From contig NZ_CP045119.1 of the NCBI RefSeq assembly GCF_011492945.1, forward strand, positions 930,001 through 994,000: a DNA stretch of 64,000 nt. Reading direction: 5' to 3'. The position numbers were made by a program, and so were the translations under genes. Of the stretch, positions 26,788 through 35,996 are shown piece by piece. The notes beneath the pieces are model-generated. The model saw only the letters and a program-made list of their open reading frames with translations. It was not told the DNA's origin and did not search any database. How positions within the stretch are numbered: the stretch's first letter is position 1; each line of letters begins with the position of its first letter. The stretch is from Rubrobacter tropicus (GTDB taxonomy: Bacteria > Actinomycetota > Rubrobacteria > Rubrobacterales > Rubrobacteraceae).

Positions 26788-28808
26788 TCGCCACCACCAA
26801 CCTTTATGATCACGTTAAAGTACCCGTCAACCTCGGCCGTATCGCCGGGCGGCACTACCACCGTCGAGTCGAGCTGGTCTACTATCGCCGGACCCGAGAT
26901 CCGAGCCCCCGGCCGCAACCCGTCCCGCCGGTAGACCGCCGCCCCGACCGCCTCATCGTCGCCGAAGAACACCTCCCTGTGCTCGTCCGGTTCGGGCTCG
27001 TGGTCCTCCGGCTCTTGATGGGGAAGGTCCGGTTTCGGGGTCTCGCCGACGGCGGCCACCCTGAGCTGGTAGATCTCGACCGGGGAACCTTCCCGCTTGT
27101 AGGTGTGCTGGCGCTCGTGTTCCTCGTGGAAGCGGCCTAGCAAACCCTCCAGGGATTCGACCTTCCCGTCGACCGGGATCTCCAACGACCTCCACTGCCC
27201 GACGTAGCGCATGTCGACCGTCCGCAGCAGGCGCATGTCCTCCTCGGCGATGCCCTCCGCCCCGAGCCGCTCGCGGGCTCCTTCCTCGAGGGCGGCGAAG
27301 CGGCGTTCGATCTCTTGCGGGTCGGTCTCGCCCGCGGGGACCAGGTACATCTGGGAGAAGTCGTGGCGGATGTCCACGAGCAGGCACCCGAGGGCGCTCG
27401 TGATGCCGGGGTTCGGCGGAACGAGCACCGTCGGGATCGAGAGTTCGCGCGCGAGCTCCGCCCCGTGCAGGGGCCCCGCGCCGCCGAAGGCTACCAGCGC
27501 GAAGTCGCGGGGGTCGTGGCCGCGCTGTATGAGGGCGAGCCTTATGGCGTCGGCCAGGTTCGCGTTCGCCACCTCGACGACCGCCCGCGCCGCCTCCGTA
27601 ACGCCCAGGCCGAGCGGTTCGCCCACCTTCGAGACCGCCGCCTCCGCCCTGCCGCGGTCCAGTCGCATGGCGCCGCCTATGAGTTCATCGCCGAGACGCC
27701 CGAGAAGGAGGTTTGCGTCGGTGTTCGTAGGCTCCTCGCCGCCCCGGCCGTAGCAGGCGGGGCCGGGGTCGGACCCCGCCGACTGGGGGCCGTTGCGCAA
27801 AGAACCGGCGGCGTCGATCCAGGCGATGGAGCCACCGCCGGCGCCTATGGTGGAGACCTCGACGCTCGGGAACCGGATCGGGTACCCGTACTCGACGGAC
27901 CAGTCGTTCGTCGTGCGCGTCTCCCCGTCGACCATGACGGATATATCAGCGCTCGTGCCCCCCATGTCTAGGCCGACGGCGTTCCGGTATCCGGCGAGCT
28001 TGGCGAGGTGGCCGCAGGCGATGGCGCCAGCGGCGAGCCCGGAGGAGGCGAGCCGTCCCCCGAGCCGCTCGACCACGTCCACGGTCATGACGCCGCCGCC
28101 GGAGTGCAAAAGCAGCACGTCCCCCTCGTACCCGCCCTCCTTCATGCGCCCGGCCAGCCGGCGGGCATAGTCGCCAACGAGGGGGGAGAGAACGGCGTTC
28201 GCCACCGTCGTGGAGAAGCGCTCGTGCTCGAAGATTTCTGGCAGCACCTCGCTCGAGGTCGAGACGAAGGCGCCGGGCAACTCTTCTTCCAAGATCTCCT
28301 TTACTCGCTCCTCGTGGGCCGGGTTGGCGTGGGAATTGACCAGGCAGACGGCCACCGTCTCGATGCCGCGGCGGCGGATCAGGTACGCAGCCCGCCGCAC
28401 ACCGTCCTCGTCCAGCTCCCGGAGCACCTTGCCGGAGTAGTCGAGCCTCTCACCGACCTCGAAGCGGTCGCGCCTGCGGATGTAGGGCGGGGCCACGTCC
28501 TTGTAGGCGTCCCAGAGGTCCTGCTTGGTGCCGCGCCGGATCTCGATGACGTCCCGGAAGCCTTCCGTCGTGACCATCGCCGCCCGCGCGAACCGCCGCG
28601 TGATGAGCGCGTTCGTCGCCACGGTCGTGCCGTGGGAGAAGAGCCCCACCTCGGCCGGGGAGACCCCCACCGCCTCTATCCCCTCGAAGACGGCGTCTAT
28701 GGGATCCCGCGTCGAAGAGACCTTCCCGACGCGCGTCGTGCCGTCCCCTTCGTCGAAGACGCAGATGTCCGTGAAAGTGCCCCCTATATCCACAGCCAGA
28801 TGCAGCAA
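26784..28808 (-). CDS. hyuA: hydantoinase A/oxoprolinase family protein, second copy
   Basis: The 674-residue ATP-binding partner shows VDIGGTFTDICVFD, HGTTVATNALITRRF, DMGGTSADISVM, GGGSIAWID and AFGGAGPLHGAEL. TTG 28808 is chosen because TAAGGAGACAACA lies directly upstream; the open frame to 29765 crosses the divergent dehydrogenase gene and is not real. First gene of a five-gene unit (hyuA, hyuB, cupin, CoA-transferase, Nudix) with overlaps at every junction. Divergent from the glutaryl-CoA dehydrogenase-like gene. Confidence 0.9.
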   Translation of the reverse strand: MLHLAVDIGGTFTDICVFDEGDGTTRVGKVSSTRDPIDAVFEGIEAVGVSPAEVGLFSHGTTVATNALITRRFARAAMVTTEGFRDVIEIRRGTKQDLWDAYKDVAPPYIRRRDRFEVGERLDYSGKVLRELDEDGVRRAAYLIRRRGIETVAVCLVNSHANPAHEERVKEILEEELPGAFVSTSSEVLPEIFEHERFSTTVANAVLSPLVGDYARRLAGRMKEGGYEGDVLLLHSGGGVMTVDVVERLGGRLASSGLAAGAIACGHLAKLAGYRNAVGLDMGGTSADISVMVDGETRTTNDWSVEYGYPIRFPSVEVSTIGAGGGSIAWIDAAGSLRNGPQSAGSDPGPACYGRGGEEPTNTDANLLLGRLGDELIGGAMRLDRGRAEAAVSKVGEPLGLGVTEAARAVVEVANANLADAIRLALIQRGHDPRDFALVAFGGAGPLHGAELARELSIPTVLVPPNPGITSALGCLLVDIRHDFSQMYLVPAGETDPQEIERRFAALEEGARERLGAEGIAEEDMRLLRTVDMRYVGQWRSLEIPVDGKVESLEGLLGRFHEEHERQHTYKREGSPVEIYQLRVAAVGETPKPDLPHQEPEDHEPEPDEHREVFFGDDEAVGAAVYRRDGLRPGARISGPAIVDQLDSTVVVPPGDTAEVDGYFNVIIKVGGGE

Positions 28809-28983
28809 TGTTGTCTCCTTAACCCCCGTACGCCACGCCGCCACAGCGTACACGAACCGCCAACCCCGGGCCCGCCCGGTGCCGGGCCGCCGGTGGCGGA
28901 TCTCTGTAAAGGCGAACGCGCCCGGTCTTCGCCTTTTGTGGGACAATCGTGATCCGAAGGCCGGAGACCGGGAGGACTGGACG

Positions 28984-30201
28984 ATGACCACACCACGCAC
29001 GGAGGCCGGACGGAACGGGCGAGAGGCCCCGGCCCCGCCAGGGCAAGACTTCCTGAACATGCAAGCCCACCTCTCCGAAGAAGAGCTCGCGGTGCGAGAC
29101 AAGGTCCGCTCCTTCGTGCGCGAGAGGATCAAGCCCAACATAAACGGGTGGTTCGACAAAGCGATCTTCCCGAAAGAGATAGTCCCCGAGTTCGCGGACC
29201 TCGGCCTCCTCGGCATGCACCTGACCGGGTACGGCTGCGCCGGCAGAAGCGCCGTCGAGTACGGCCTGGCCTGCATGGAGCTAGAAGCGGGCGACTCCGG
29301 CCTTCGCACCTTCGTCTCCGTCCAGGGCTCCCTCGCCATGAGCGCCATCCACAAGTTCGGCTCCGAGGAGCAGAAACAAGAATGGCTCCCCCGGATGGCA
29401 AAAGGCGAGGCGATAGGCTGCTTCGGCCTTACGGAGCCTACGGCCGGCTCCGACCCCGCGAGTATGAAGACCTTCGCCCGCAGGGAGGGCTCTGATTGGG
29501 TCCTAAACGGGCAGAAGCGCTGGATCGGCCTGGCCACCATCGCCGACATCGCCGTCGTGTGGGCCCGCACCGACGAGGAGAACAACCCGGTCAGGGGATT
29601 CCTCGTCCCGACGGACGCAGAAGGTTTCTCGGCCAGGGACATCACCCCCAAGCTCTCGATGCGTGCGAGCATACAGTGCGACGTAACGTTCGACGACGTC
29701 CGCCTGCCCGAGAGCGCCATGCTCCCGCAAGCGCGGGGCCTCGGCGGTCCCTTCGCCTGCCTCAACGAGGCCCGCTACGGCATCATCTGGGGGGCGATGG
29801 GGGCGGCGAGGGACTGCTTCGAGTCTGCGAGGGACTACGCGCTCTCCAGGGAGCAGTTCGGCAAGCCGATAGGGTCCTTCCAGCTCGTGCAGCAGAAGCT
29901 GGTGAATATGCTCATCGAGATAGAGAAGGGGACGCTGCTGGCGCTCCACATCGGCAGGATGAAAGACGAAGGCACCCTCAGGCCCGAGCAGATCTCTTTA
30001 GGCAAGCTAAACAACGTGCGCGAGGCGATAGAGATAGCCCGCGAGGCGAGGACGGTCTTCGGCGGCAACGGGGTGACCTTGGAGTACCCGCCGATGAGGC
30101 ACATGGCGAACCTCGAAAGCGTGCGCACCTACGAGGGCACAGACGAGGTCCACACCCTCATCCTCGGCAACGCCATAACCGGCATCCAGAGCTTTCGATA
30201 G
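28984..30201 (+). CDS. acyl-CoA dehydrogenase, glutaryl-CoA dehydrogenase-like
   Basis: The 405-residue FAD enzyme has CFGLTEPTAGSDP, WIGLATIADIAVVWAR, QFGKPIGSFQLVQQKL and the C-terminal YEGTDEVHTLILGNAITGIQ. The Glu of YEGT is the catalytic base, and the HTLILG..TGIQ ending is typical of glutaryl-CoA dehydrogenase. It would oxidise and decarboxylate glutaryl-CoA to crotonyl-CoA, or act on a similar acyl-CoA. ATG 28984 has GGGAGG upstream; a GACAAT hexamer near 28943 may be its -10. It shares a divergent promoter region with hyuA2. Confidence 0.85.
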   Translation: MTTPRTEAGRNGREAPAPPGQDFLNMQAHLSEEELAVRDKVRSFVRERIKPNINGWFDKAIFPKEIVPEFADLGLLGMHLTGYGCAGRSAVEYGLACMELEAGDSGLRTFVSVQGSLAMSAIHKFGSEEQKQEWLPRMAKGEAIGCFGLTEPTAGSDPASMKTFARREGSDWVLNGQKRWIGLATIADIAVVWARTDEENNPVRGFLVPTDAEGFSARDITPKLSMRASIQCDVTFDDVRLPESAMLPQARGLGGPFACLNEARYGIIWGAMGAARDCFESARDYALSREQFGKPIGSFQLVQQKLVNMLIEIEKGTLLALHIGRMKDEGTLRPEQISLGKLNNVREAIEIAREARTVFGGNGVTLEYPPMRHMANLESVRTYEGTDEVHTLILGNAITGIQSFR

Positions 30202-30312
30202 CATTTCGGCTTGTCAGCATTTCAGCACTTCAGCTTTTTTGGCTGACTGGCTGAAAGCGAGGGCCGAAGGCCCGATGCGTGCCGAGAGCGGAGGCGCAGC
30301 CGGAGCGTGCTG
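30202..30312. repeat. heptad repeat element (copy f)
   Basis: Directly behind the dehydrogenase stop: GTCAGCATTTCAGCACTTCAG units, then TTTTTT, GGCTGACTGGCTGAAAGC and GAGAGCGGAGGCGCAGCCGG. The arms are opposed and the core contains GGGCCGAAGGCCC. The next gene starts 46 nt later, so the element may cause partial termination between them. Confidence 0.65.
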
Positions 30313-30357
30313 ACCCGCTCTGATACAGTCCGCGGCCCAAACACGATAGGAGACGAT

Positions 30358-31341
30358 GTGGCGCAGATGAAGGCGATAGTGGCCGATAAGCTCGGGGAGC
30401 CTGAGGTTCTCCGCTACGTGGACGCCGAGCGTCCATCGCCGGGCGAGGGGGAGGTCTTGATCGGGGTCGAGGCCGCCGGCATCAACTACGCGGATACCAT
30501 GCGCCGTCGGGACCAGTATCTAACCCGCCAGAAGTTCCCCTTCACCCCGGGCTCCGAGGTGGCGGGCACCGTCGTCGAGGTGGGGGAGGGCGTCGACAAC
30601 GCCTCCGAGGGAGATCGGGTCGTAACGCTGCTCGACACGGGCGGCTACGCGGACTTCGCCGTGGCGCCCGCCGCGTCCCTCATCCCCATGCCTGACGACC
30701 TTGACTTCGACGAGGCCGCCGCCGTCCCCCTGCAGGGCCTGACCGCCTACCACGTCATCAAGACCTCGGGCGCGCTGAAAGAGGGCGAGAGCGTGCTCGT
30801 CCACGCCGCCGCGGGCGGCGTAGGCACCCTGGCGGTCCAGATGGCGAAGCTGCTCGGCGCCGGCAAGGTTGTTGCCACGGCCGGCAGCGACGAGAAGCTA
30901 GATCTCGCCTGCTCCCTCGGCGCCGACGTCCTGATCGACTACACGCAGGAAGACTGGCCCGAGAAGGTCCGCGGGGCCACCGAGGGCAAAGGCGCCGACG
31001 TGATCCTGGAGATGGTGGGCGCCGACTTCCCCGAGAAGAACCTCGAATGCCTCTCCATCTTCGGCCGCATGGTCGTTTACGGGGCGGCCAGCGGGGACCG
31101 GGGCAACATTGTCCCCGCCGCCCTCATGACGGGCTGCCACTCCGTCGTCGGCTTCTGGCTCGTGCGCATCATGCAACGCCCCGATCTCTTCGTCCCTAGC
31201 CTGGAAGAGACCCTCGGCTGGATAGCGTCCGGAGACCTCAAGCTGACCATAGGAGCCAGGTACCCGCTCGAAAAAGCGGCCGAAGCCCACGCCGACCTCG
31301 AAGGCCGCAAGACCACCGGAAAGCTGGTACTCAAGCCGTAA
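30358..31341 (+). CDS. zinc-independent quinone oxidoreductase (MDR family)
   Basis: The 327-residue medium-chain reductase has AAGINYADTMRRRDQY, PGSEVAGTVVEVGEGV, the NADP-binding HAAAGGVGTLAVQMAKLLG and a C-terminal EGRKTTGKLVLKP. Zinc ligands of classical alcohol dehydrogenases are absent, which fits the quinone oxidoreductase (QOR) group. GTG 30358 has AGGAG 5 nt upstream and is preferred over ATG 30367. Probable role: NADPH-dependent reduction of quinones or enones. Confidence 0.88.
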   Translation: MAQMKAIVADKLGEPEVLRYVDAERPSPGEGEVLIGVEAAGINYADTMRRRDQYLTRQKFPFTPGSEVAGTVVEVGEGVDNASEGDRVVTLLDTGGYADFAVAPAASLIPMPDDLDFDEAAAVPLQGLTAYHVIKTSGALKEGESVLVHAAAGGVGTLAVQMAKLLGAGKVVATAGSDEKLDLACSLGADVLIDYTQEDWPEKVRGATEGKGADVILEMVGADFPEKNLECLSIFGRMVVYGAASGDRGNIVPAALMTGCHSVVGFWLVRIMQRPDLFVPSLEETLGWIASGDLKLTIGARYPLEKAAEAHADLEGRKTTGKLVLKP

Positions 31342-31497
31342 GCGGTTCGCGCAGCGAACCGCGCCGTCAGCCATCAGCTAAACCTTCTCTGGCGGGACCG
31401 CCCCCGACCACGCGGCCGAGTGAATCTCGTGCGCCCCACGGTGGGTCCACCGTCCGACCCTAAAAAGCTGAAAGCTGACCGCTGATAGCGCGCAGCA
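31342..31497. repeat. hairpin plus heptad repeat element (copy g)
   Basis: Begins at the base after the stop codon with a hairpin at 31342-31362 (9-bp stem GCGGTTCGC, loop GCA), then GCCGTCAGCCATCAGC, about 85 bp of other sequence and right-hand heptads AAGCTGAAAGCTGACCGCTG at 31463 onward. Lies between convergent genes. Same order as copy b. Confidence 0.75.
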
Positions 31498-31514
31498 GGC
31501 GCCAGCCCGCTGGG

Positions 31515-32291
31515 CTACTCGTCCGTCTCGCCCTCGAACACGGCGAAAACGGCACCCTGCGGGTCGTTGAGGACGGCGATCCTGCCCATCCCCGGCTCCA
31601 TCGGCCCGGCGAGCAGCCCGCCGCCCGACTCCTCCGCGCGCTCGACCGCCCGGTCGCAGGAAGGGACCGTGAAGTAGGTGAGCCAGAAGGACGGCGCATC
31701 GCCCTGCCGCCCGGACAAAGGCATGATCCCACCGTTCATCCAGCCGGCGGAGTTTCTTATGGTGAGGTAGACGGTCGACCCGTCCTGATCTATTGGTTCC
31801 ATCTGCCAACCGAAGAGGTCTCTGTAGAAAGAAGAGGCCTTCTCCGGCGCGCGGCTCTGGAGCTCGTTCCAGGCCATGCACCCCGCGTCGTTGACCCTGC
31901 CGGCGCCGATGTGGTCCCGCGGCTCCCACGCGCAGAGCACCGCGCCATCCGGGTCGGCCAAGACCGCCATGCGCCCGGACTCCATGACGTCGAAAGGCTT
32001 CTCGATCACGCGGGTGCCCAACCGCCCGGCCTTCTCCGCGGTCTCGTCGACGCTCGTGACGGTGACGTAATTGTTCCAGTGCCCGGGATGTTGGTCCTGC
32101 TCGACCATCGCGGCAACCGCGTCGCCCCGTAAATAGCACATCGTGTAGATCCCACCGCCCGGGATCTCGTCGTCCTCGAACTCCCAACCGAAGAGCCCGC
32201 CGTAGAAATCCTTCGCCCCGCCAACGTCGCCCGTCGACAGATCTACCCAGGAAAAAGTCCCGGGATCGTAGCCCTCTCTTTTGCCCACCAA
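31515..32291 (-). CDS. two-domain VOC family protein
   Basis: The 258-residue protein is a tandem of two VOC domains: FSWVDLSTGDVGGAKDFYGGL...ADPDGAVLCAWEP, then MAWNELQSRAPEKASSFYRDL...NDPQGAVFAVFEG. The GTFSWVDL start and the internal repeat are typical of actinobacterial VOC proteins related to CFP32 of mycobacteria. No function can be assigned. It converges on the oxidoreductase gene across repeat copy g. Confidence 0.88.
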   Translation of the reverse strand: MVGKREGYDPGTFSWVDLSTGDVGGAKDFYGGLFGWEFEDDEIPGGGIYTMCYLRGDAVAAMVEQDQHPGHWNNYVTVTSVDETAEKAGRLGTRVIEKPFDVMESGRMAVLADPDGAVLCAWEPRDHIGAGRVNDAGCMAWNELQSRAPEKASSFYRDLFGWQMEPIDQDGSTVYLTIRNSAGWMNGGIMPLSGRQGDAPSFWLTYFTVPSCDRAVERAEESGGGLLAGPMEPGMGRIAVLNDPQGAVFAVFEGETDE

Positions 32292-32380
32292 CGCCTCCTG
32301 GATAGCATTCTCTTCCCCACCAGGAGTCTACGAGCCTCGTCTTGATCCCCAAGTACCAATGCGCGACCGGCAAAGAAAAA

Positions 32381-32437
32381 GGCGGGGAGAAGATCCCCGC
32401 CCGAAAAGCTGAAAGCTGATTGCTGAAAGCTGACCGC
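32381..32437. repeat. terminator-like hairpin plus heptads (copy h)
   Basis: Hairpin GGCGGGGA/TCCCCGCC at 32381-32401 (8 bp, loop GAAGA) followed by heptads AAGCTGAAAGCTGATTGCTG at 32405 onward, ending at the SDR stop codon. Probably the 3' end of the SDR gene on the minus strand. Confidence 0.65.
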
Positions 32438-32438
32438 T

Positions 32439-33206
32439 CTAAATCACCGAGCTAGAAGGCCCGCCCGAGACGTAGATGGTCTCGCCGCTGATGTACGAGG
32501 CCTCGTCGGAGACGAGGAAGGCGACGACGTTGGCGATGTCCTCGACGCGGCCGAAGCGCTTGAGGGGGATGTTCTTGGCGAACCGCTCCTTCATGTCCTC
32601 CATGGTCATCCCGACCCGCTCGGCTGCCTCCTTGGTCATCTCGGTCTCGATCCAACCCGGCGCGACCGCGTTGACGTTTATGTTGAACCGGCCGACCTCG
32701 AGCGCCAACGTCCGCGCCAGAGCCTGCAAACCGGCCTTGGCCGCCGAGTAGTTGGCCTGACCTTTGTTGCCCAAAGCAACTATGGAGCTGGTCATCACGA
32801 TCTTGCCGTACTCCTGCTCGACCATGTACTTCTGCGCCGCCTTGGAGCAGAGGAAGCTGCCCTTGAGGTGCACGTCGAGAACCTTGTCCCAGTCGTCCTC
32901 GCTCATCTTGAACGAGAGGTTGTCCCTGAGGAGCCCCGCATTGTTGACCAGGATGTCCACCCGACCGAATCGGTTGTGGATCTCCTCGAAAGCCTTCTCG
33001 ACCTGCTGCGCGCTCGACACGTCGCACGCGATCGCAATGGCCTCGGCCCCGGCCGCCTCGACGGCCTCGACCGTCTCCTGACAGGCCTCCGCCGAAAGGT
33101 CCAACACCGCGACGTTGGCACCCTCCTGCGCCATCCGAATCGCCTCGGCCGCCCCGATGCCCCGCGCGGCACCCGTGACAACCGCCGTGCGTCCGCTAAG
33201 CCTCAA
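32439..33206 (-). CDS. SDR family oxidoreductase, 3-oxoacyl-[ACP]/acetoacetyl-CoA reductase-like
   Basis: The 255-residue short-chain reductase has TGAARGIG for cofactor binding, NNAG, catalytic Ser in MTSSIV and YSAAK. The C-terminal YISGETIYVSGG is typical of FabG-like reductases. It resembles phaB at 35989 in general layout. A TATRTGY-type dyad upstream at 33297-33315 suggests control together with PHA genes. Cofactor is not certain: GAARGIG followed by DLSAEA favours NAD(H). Confidence 0.85.
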   Translation of the reverse strand: MRLSGRTAVVTGAARGIGAAEAIRMAQEGANVAVLDLSAEACQETVEAVEAAGAEAIAIACDVSSAQQVEKAFEEIHNRFGRVDILVNNAGLLRDNLSFKMSEDDWDKVLDVHLKGSFLCSKAAQKYMVEQEYGKIVMTSSIVALGNKGQANYSAAKAGLQALARTLALEVGRFNINVNAVAPGWIETEMTKEAAERVGMTMEDMKERFAKNIPLKRFGRVEDIANVVAFLVSDEASYISGETIYVSGGPSSSVI

Positions 33207-33296
33207 AGTCCACCTCTCTCACTAGCCAAACACCAACAGCCACACCCGAAGGTGTGGACTTTGTTACATAAGCCTTAATTGTATACGAAGTGTATT

Positions 33297-33315
33297 TATG
33301 TGTCCAGTGGAGATA
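33297..33315. promoter_or_regulatory. imperfect PHA-regulon dyad
   Basis: TATGTGT-CCAGT-GGAGATA fits TATRTGY-N5-RCAYATA at 12 of 14 positions, with a perfect left half. Lies in an unusually AT-rich stretch between the SDR gene and the subtilase gene, 91 bp from the SDR start. Confidence 0.4.
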
Positions 33316-33379
33316 GATGCGGTTCACATCGTACGCGGTGGATGACGGCCGGCAGGGATTATATACGTGTTTCTATCCG

Positions 33380-33403
33380 AACGGCTAAAAAACATTAGCC
33401 GTT
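33380..33403. promoter_or_regulatory. 9-bp stem-loop in the subtilase promoter region
   Basis: AACGGCTAA and TTAGCCGTT are exact complements around AAAACA. No T-run follows, so an operator or mRNA leader structure is more likely than a terminator. It is about 75 bp before the protease start. Confidence 0.5.
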
Positions 33404-33478
33404 TCAGTATATCGCGCTGCCTCCTGGCGGATCATAATAGTGCGAACCTTCGGGAAAGTCCTTGGAAGAGGAGGAGAG

Positions 33479-35875
33479 ATGGGTCGCTCTGTTGGACGCG
33501 CCAGGTTCGTGTGGCTGGCATTGTTAGTAGTCGCGGCGGCCTTGCCTGGGGCTGCCATGGCCCAGGAAGCGGCGCCTTCGGGCGAAGACCGCTCCTCCTT
33601 CGGGTCCCAGATCCGGGACCTCAAAAAGGAGACGATTCCCGGCAGGATCATCGTTCGTTACGACGAGCAGAGCGGGCAGGCCGCGCAGGCCGCCGCGCGG
33701 CGCGAAGTGGGCGCCGTAAAGAAAGGCGACCTCGACCTCATAAACGCCGACGTGGTCAAGGTCGAAAGTGGAACCGTCGCGTCCGCCGTTGAGGACCTCG
33801 AGGCGAACCCGGTCGTGGAGTACGCCGTACCGGACCGCGTCGTGTACCCCATGGACTACCGCGACGAGCCCCGCTTCTCCGAGCTCTGGGGCCTCCACAA
33901 CACGGGGCAGGAAGTCCTAGGCCGCGCGGGCAAACCCGACGTGGACGTGGACGCTCCCGAAGCCGCTGCCACCTCCTCCGGCGGGCAGGACGTGGTGGTC
34001 GCCGTGATAGACGACGGTGTGGACTTCGGGCACCCCGACCTCGCGGGCCACGAATGGGTCAACGAAGACGAGGTTCCGAACAACAACATCGACGACGACG
34101 CCAACGGCTACGTCGACGACGTAAACGGCTTCGACTTCGCCAACGACGACAACACCGTCCACGACACCCTGGAGGACTTCCACGGCACCCACGTGGCCGG
34201 GACCATAGCGGCCTCCGTCAACGGGCAGGACGTCGTTGGCGTGGCGCCCAACGTCAAGATCATGTCCCTCAAGTTCCTGGGCGGGCCCTTCGGTTCCCTC
34301 TCGACCGCCATAGAGGCCATCCAGTACGCGGGAGACAACGGGGCCAGGATCTCCAACAACTCCTGGGGCTACGTCGGGCCGCCCGACCCCGCGCTCAAGG
34401 ACGCCATAGAAGCCTCCGGGATGCTCTTCGTAGCCTCCGCCGGCAACGAGGCCCTCAACAACGACACGGGGTTCCCGATCCCCGAGCTCGGGTTCACGGT
34501 CCGGGCCTACCCCGCCTCCTACGACCTGCCCAACGTCCTATCGGTGGCCGCCGTCAACAACACGGGCCGCCTCGCCTCTTTCAGCAACTTCGGCGCGAAG
34601 ACCGTGGACGTCTCCGCCCCCGGCGTGGACGTGCTCTCGACCGTCCCGTCCGTCCCGCAGAAGTCCGGCCTCACGCTCTCGGCCGTCGGGTCCGGCGAGG
34701 CGCTCGTCGCGGGCTTCGGGCTGGAGGAGATCTCCGGTGCCGACGCCAGGGCCGACTTCGCGGAGAAGGCACTCGATACGCTCGGCTACTGCACCGGCCT
34801 GGGCGGCGTGGCCTGCCCGACCTCGATGAACAAGGTCCTCCTCGTCGACGACGACCTGAGCTCGACGTTCCCGCCGGCCCTGGCCGAGTTCGGGCCGCCC
34901 GACGTGCGGCCGGTGGTGGCCGCGGCCCTGAACTCCGTGCAGAACGTGGACCTTGACGTGGTGAACGTCGGCGTGGGGGACGGTCCCTCGTTCGAGAAGC
35001 TCAGCCAGTACGATCACGTGGTCTGGGCCACGGGCCAGGCGCCGGTCTCGACCGACCCGTTCGACGAGACTGCCCCCGTCAGGAACACCCTGACCTTTAA
35101 CGACCATAACGCCCTGACCCGCTATCTGAACGGCGGCGGGGGACTCTTCCTGACCGGCCTCGATACTTTCTACCTGGACGAGAAAGCCGCCTTCGTGACT
35201 GAGACTTTGGGCCTCGAGGTTCAGGGTGACTACTACACCGGCGTCTTCGAGGGGGCTGCCGGCACGCCCTTCGGCGGGAACACCCACGACCTGAACAACG
35301 CCCCGTTCTCCGTTCCCTTCTTCCACGACGGCCTCACGCCAGCGAAGCCAAACGCCTCCTCCCTGGGCACCATCGGCACGCCGCAGGGCTACGAGGAGTA
35401 CTTCTCGGGAACCTCGATGGCGTCCCCGCACGCGACCGGTACGGCCGCCCTCGCCGCCGGCGAGTTCTCCGGCCTCCTGAACAGGCCAGCCGCCCTGAAG
35501 CGTCTCGTCATGGGAACTGGACAACCGGCGCCCCTCACGCAAGGCAAGACCGTCACCGGCGACATCGTGAACGCCCGGAACGCCGTAACCGACACCCGGC
35601 CGCGCATACCGGCGGTCTTCCCCAAAGGCGCCATCTCCGACACCACGCCAACGATACGGGCAAGAGTCGTCGACCTGCAGCAGATGCTTCCAAAGTCCAA
35701 CGTCGAGCTCTACGTGGACGGCAACCGCAAGATGACCTTCTCCTACAACCGCTTCTCCGGCGTCCTCTCCCACGCGGCCGGCCCCCTGAAGGAGGGCCGC
35801 CACTTCGTGCGGATAAAGGCCACCGACCCGCAAGGCGCTACGACGTCGAGGAGCTGGTCGTTCACCGTGAGGTGA
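33479..35875 (+). CDS. secreted subtilisin-like serine protease (S8) with inserted domain and C-terminal Ig-like domain
   Basis: The 798-residue protease starts at ATG 33479 behind GAGGAGGAGAG and has a signal peptide (WLALLVVAAALPGAAMA, cut near AMA-QE). Residues 50-115 form an inhibitor_I9-like propeptide (GRIIVRYDE...VEYAVPDRVV). Catalytic residues are Asp178 (VIDDG), His238 (GTHVAG) and Ser646 (GTSMASPH), with oxyanion Asn323 (SAGNE). Asn-to-Ser is 323 residues against about 66 in subtilisin, so some 250 residues are inserted. The insert (about 390-635) has KVLLVDDDLSS, YDHVVWATG and LNGGGGLFLTG, resembling a Rossmann-like glutamine-amidotransferase fold. Residues from about 705 form an Ig-like domain. 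Confidence 0.9.
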   Translation: MGRSVGRARFVWLALLVVAAALPGAAMAQEAAPSGEDRSSFGSQIRDLKKETIPGRIIVRYDEQSGQAAQAAARREVGAVKKGDLDLINADVVKVESGTVASAVEDLEANPVVEYAVPDRVVYPMDYRDEPRFSELWGLHNTGQEVLGRAGKPDVDVDAPEAAATSSGGQDVVVAVIDDGVDFGHPDLAGHEWVNEDEVPNNNIDDDANGYVDDVNGFDFANDDNTVHDTLEDFHGTHVAGTIAASVNGQDVVGVAPNVKIMSLKFLGGPFGSLSTAIEAIQYAGDNGARISNNSWGYVGPPDPALKDAIEASGMLFVASAGNEALNNDTGFPIPELGFTVRAYPASYDLPNVLSVAAVNNTGRLASFSNFGAKTVDVSAPGVDVLSTVPSVPQKSGLTLSAVGSGEALVAGFGLEEISGADARADFAEKALDTLGYCTGLGGVACPTSMNKVLLVDDDLSSTFPPALAEFGPPDVRPVVAAALNSVQNVDLDVVNVGVGDGPSFEKLSQYDHVVWATGQAPVSTDPFDETAPVRNTLTFNDHNALTRYLNGGGGLFLTGLDTFYLDEKAAFVTETLGLEVQGDYYTGVFEGAAGTPFGGNTHDLNNAPFSVPFFHDGLTPAKPNASSLGTIGTPQGYEEYFSGTSMASPHATGTAALAAGEFSGLLNRPAALKRLVMGTGQPAPLTQGKTVTGDIVNARNAVTDTRPRIPAVFPKGAISDTTPTIRARVVDLQQMLPKSNVELYVDGNRKMTFSYNRFSGVLSHAAGPLKEGRHFVRIKATDPQGATTSRSWSFTVR

Positions 35876-35996
35876 GTCAGCGAATCAGCCGGTCAGCACT
35901 TCGGCTTGTCAGCACTTCGACGCCGCAACAAAGAGGAGGGGCCCGGTTCACCGGGCCCCTCCTCAAACTTTGCTGACCGGCTGACCAGCTAGGTCC
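35876..35996. repeat. heptad repeat element containing bidirectional terminator (copy i)
   Basis: Left arm has GTCAGCGAATCAGCCGGTCAG units, right arm GCTGACCGGCTGACCAGC. Between them at 35933-35964 is a 14-bp stem (GAGGAGGGGCCCGG, loop TTCA). Sits between convergent protease and phaB genes and should stop transcription both ways. Confidence 0.85.

Noticed and set aside
28809-29765. N-terminal extension of the second HyuA frame
   Set aside because: Runs antisense through the acyl-CoA dehydrogenase gene; a good ribosome site supports TTG 28808.
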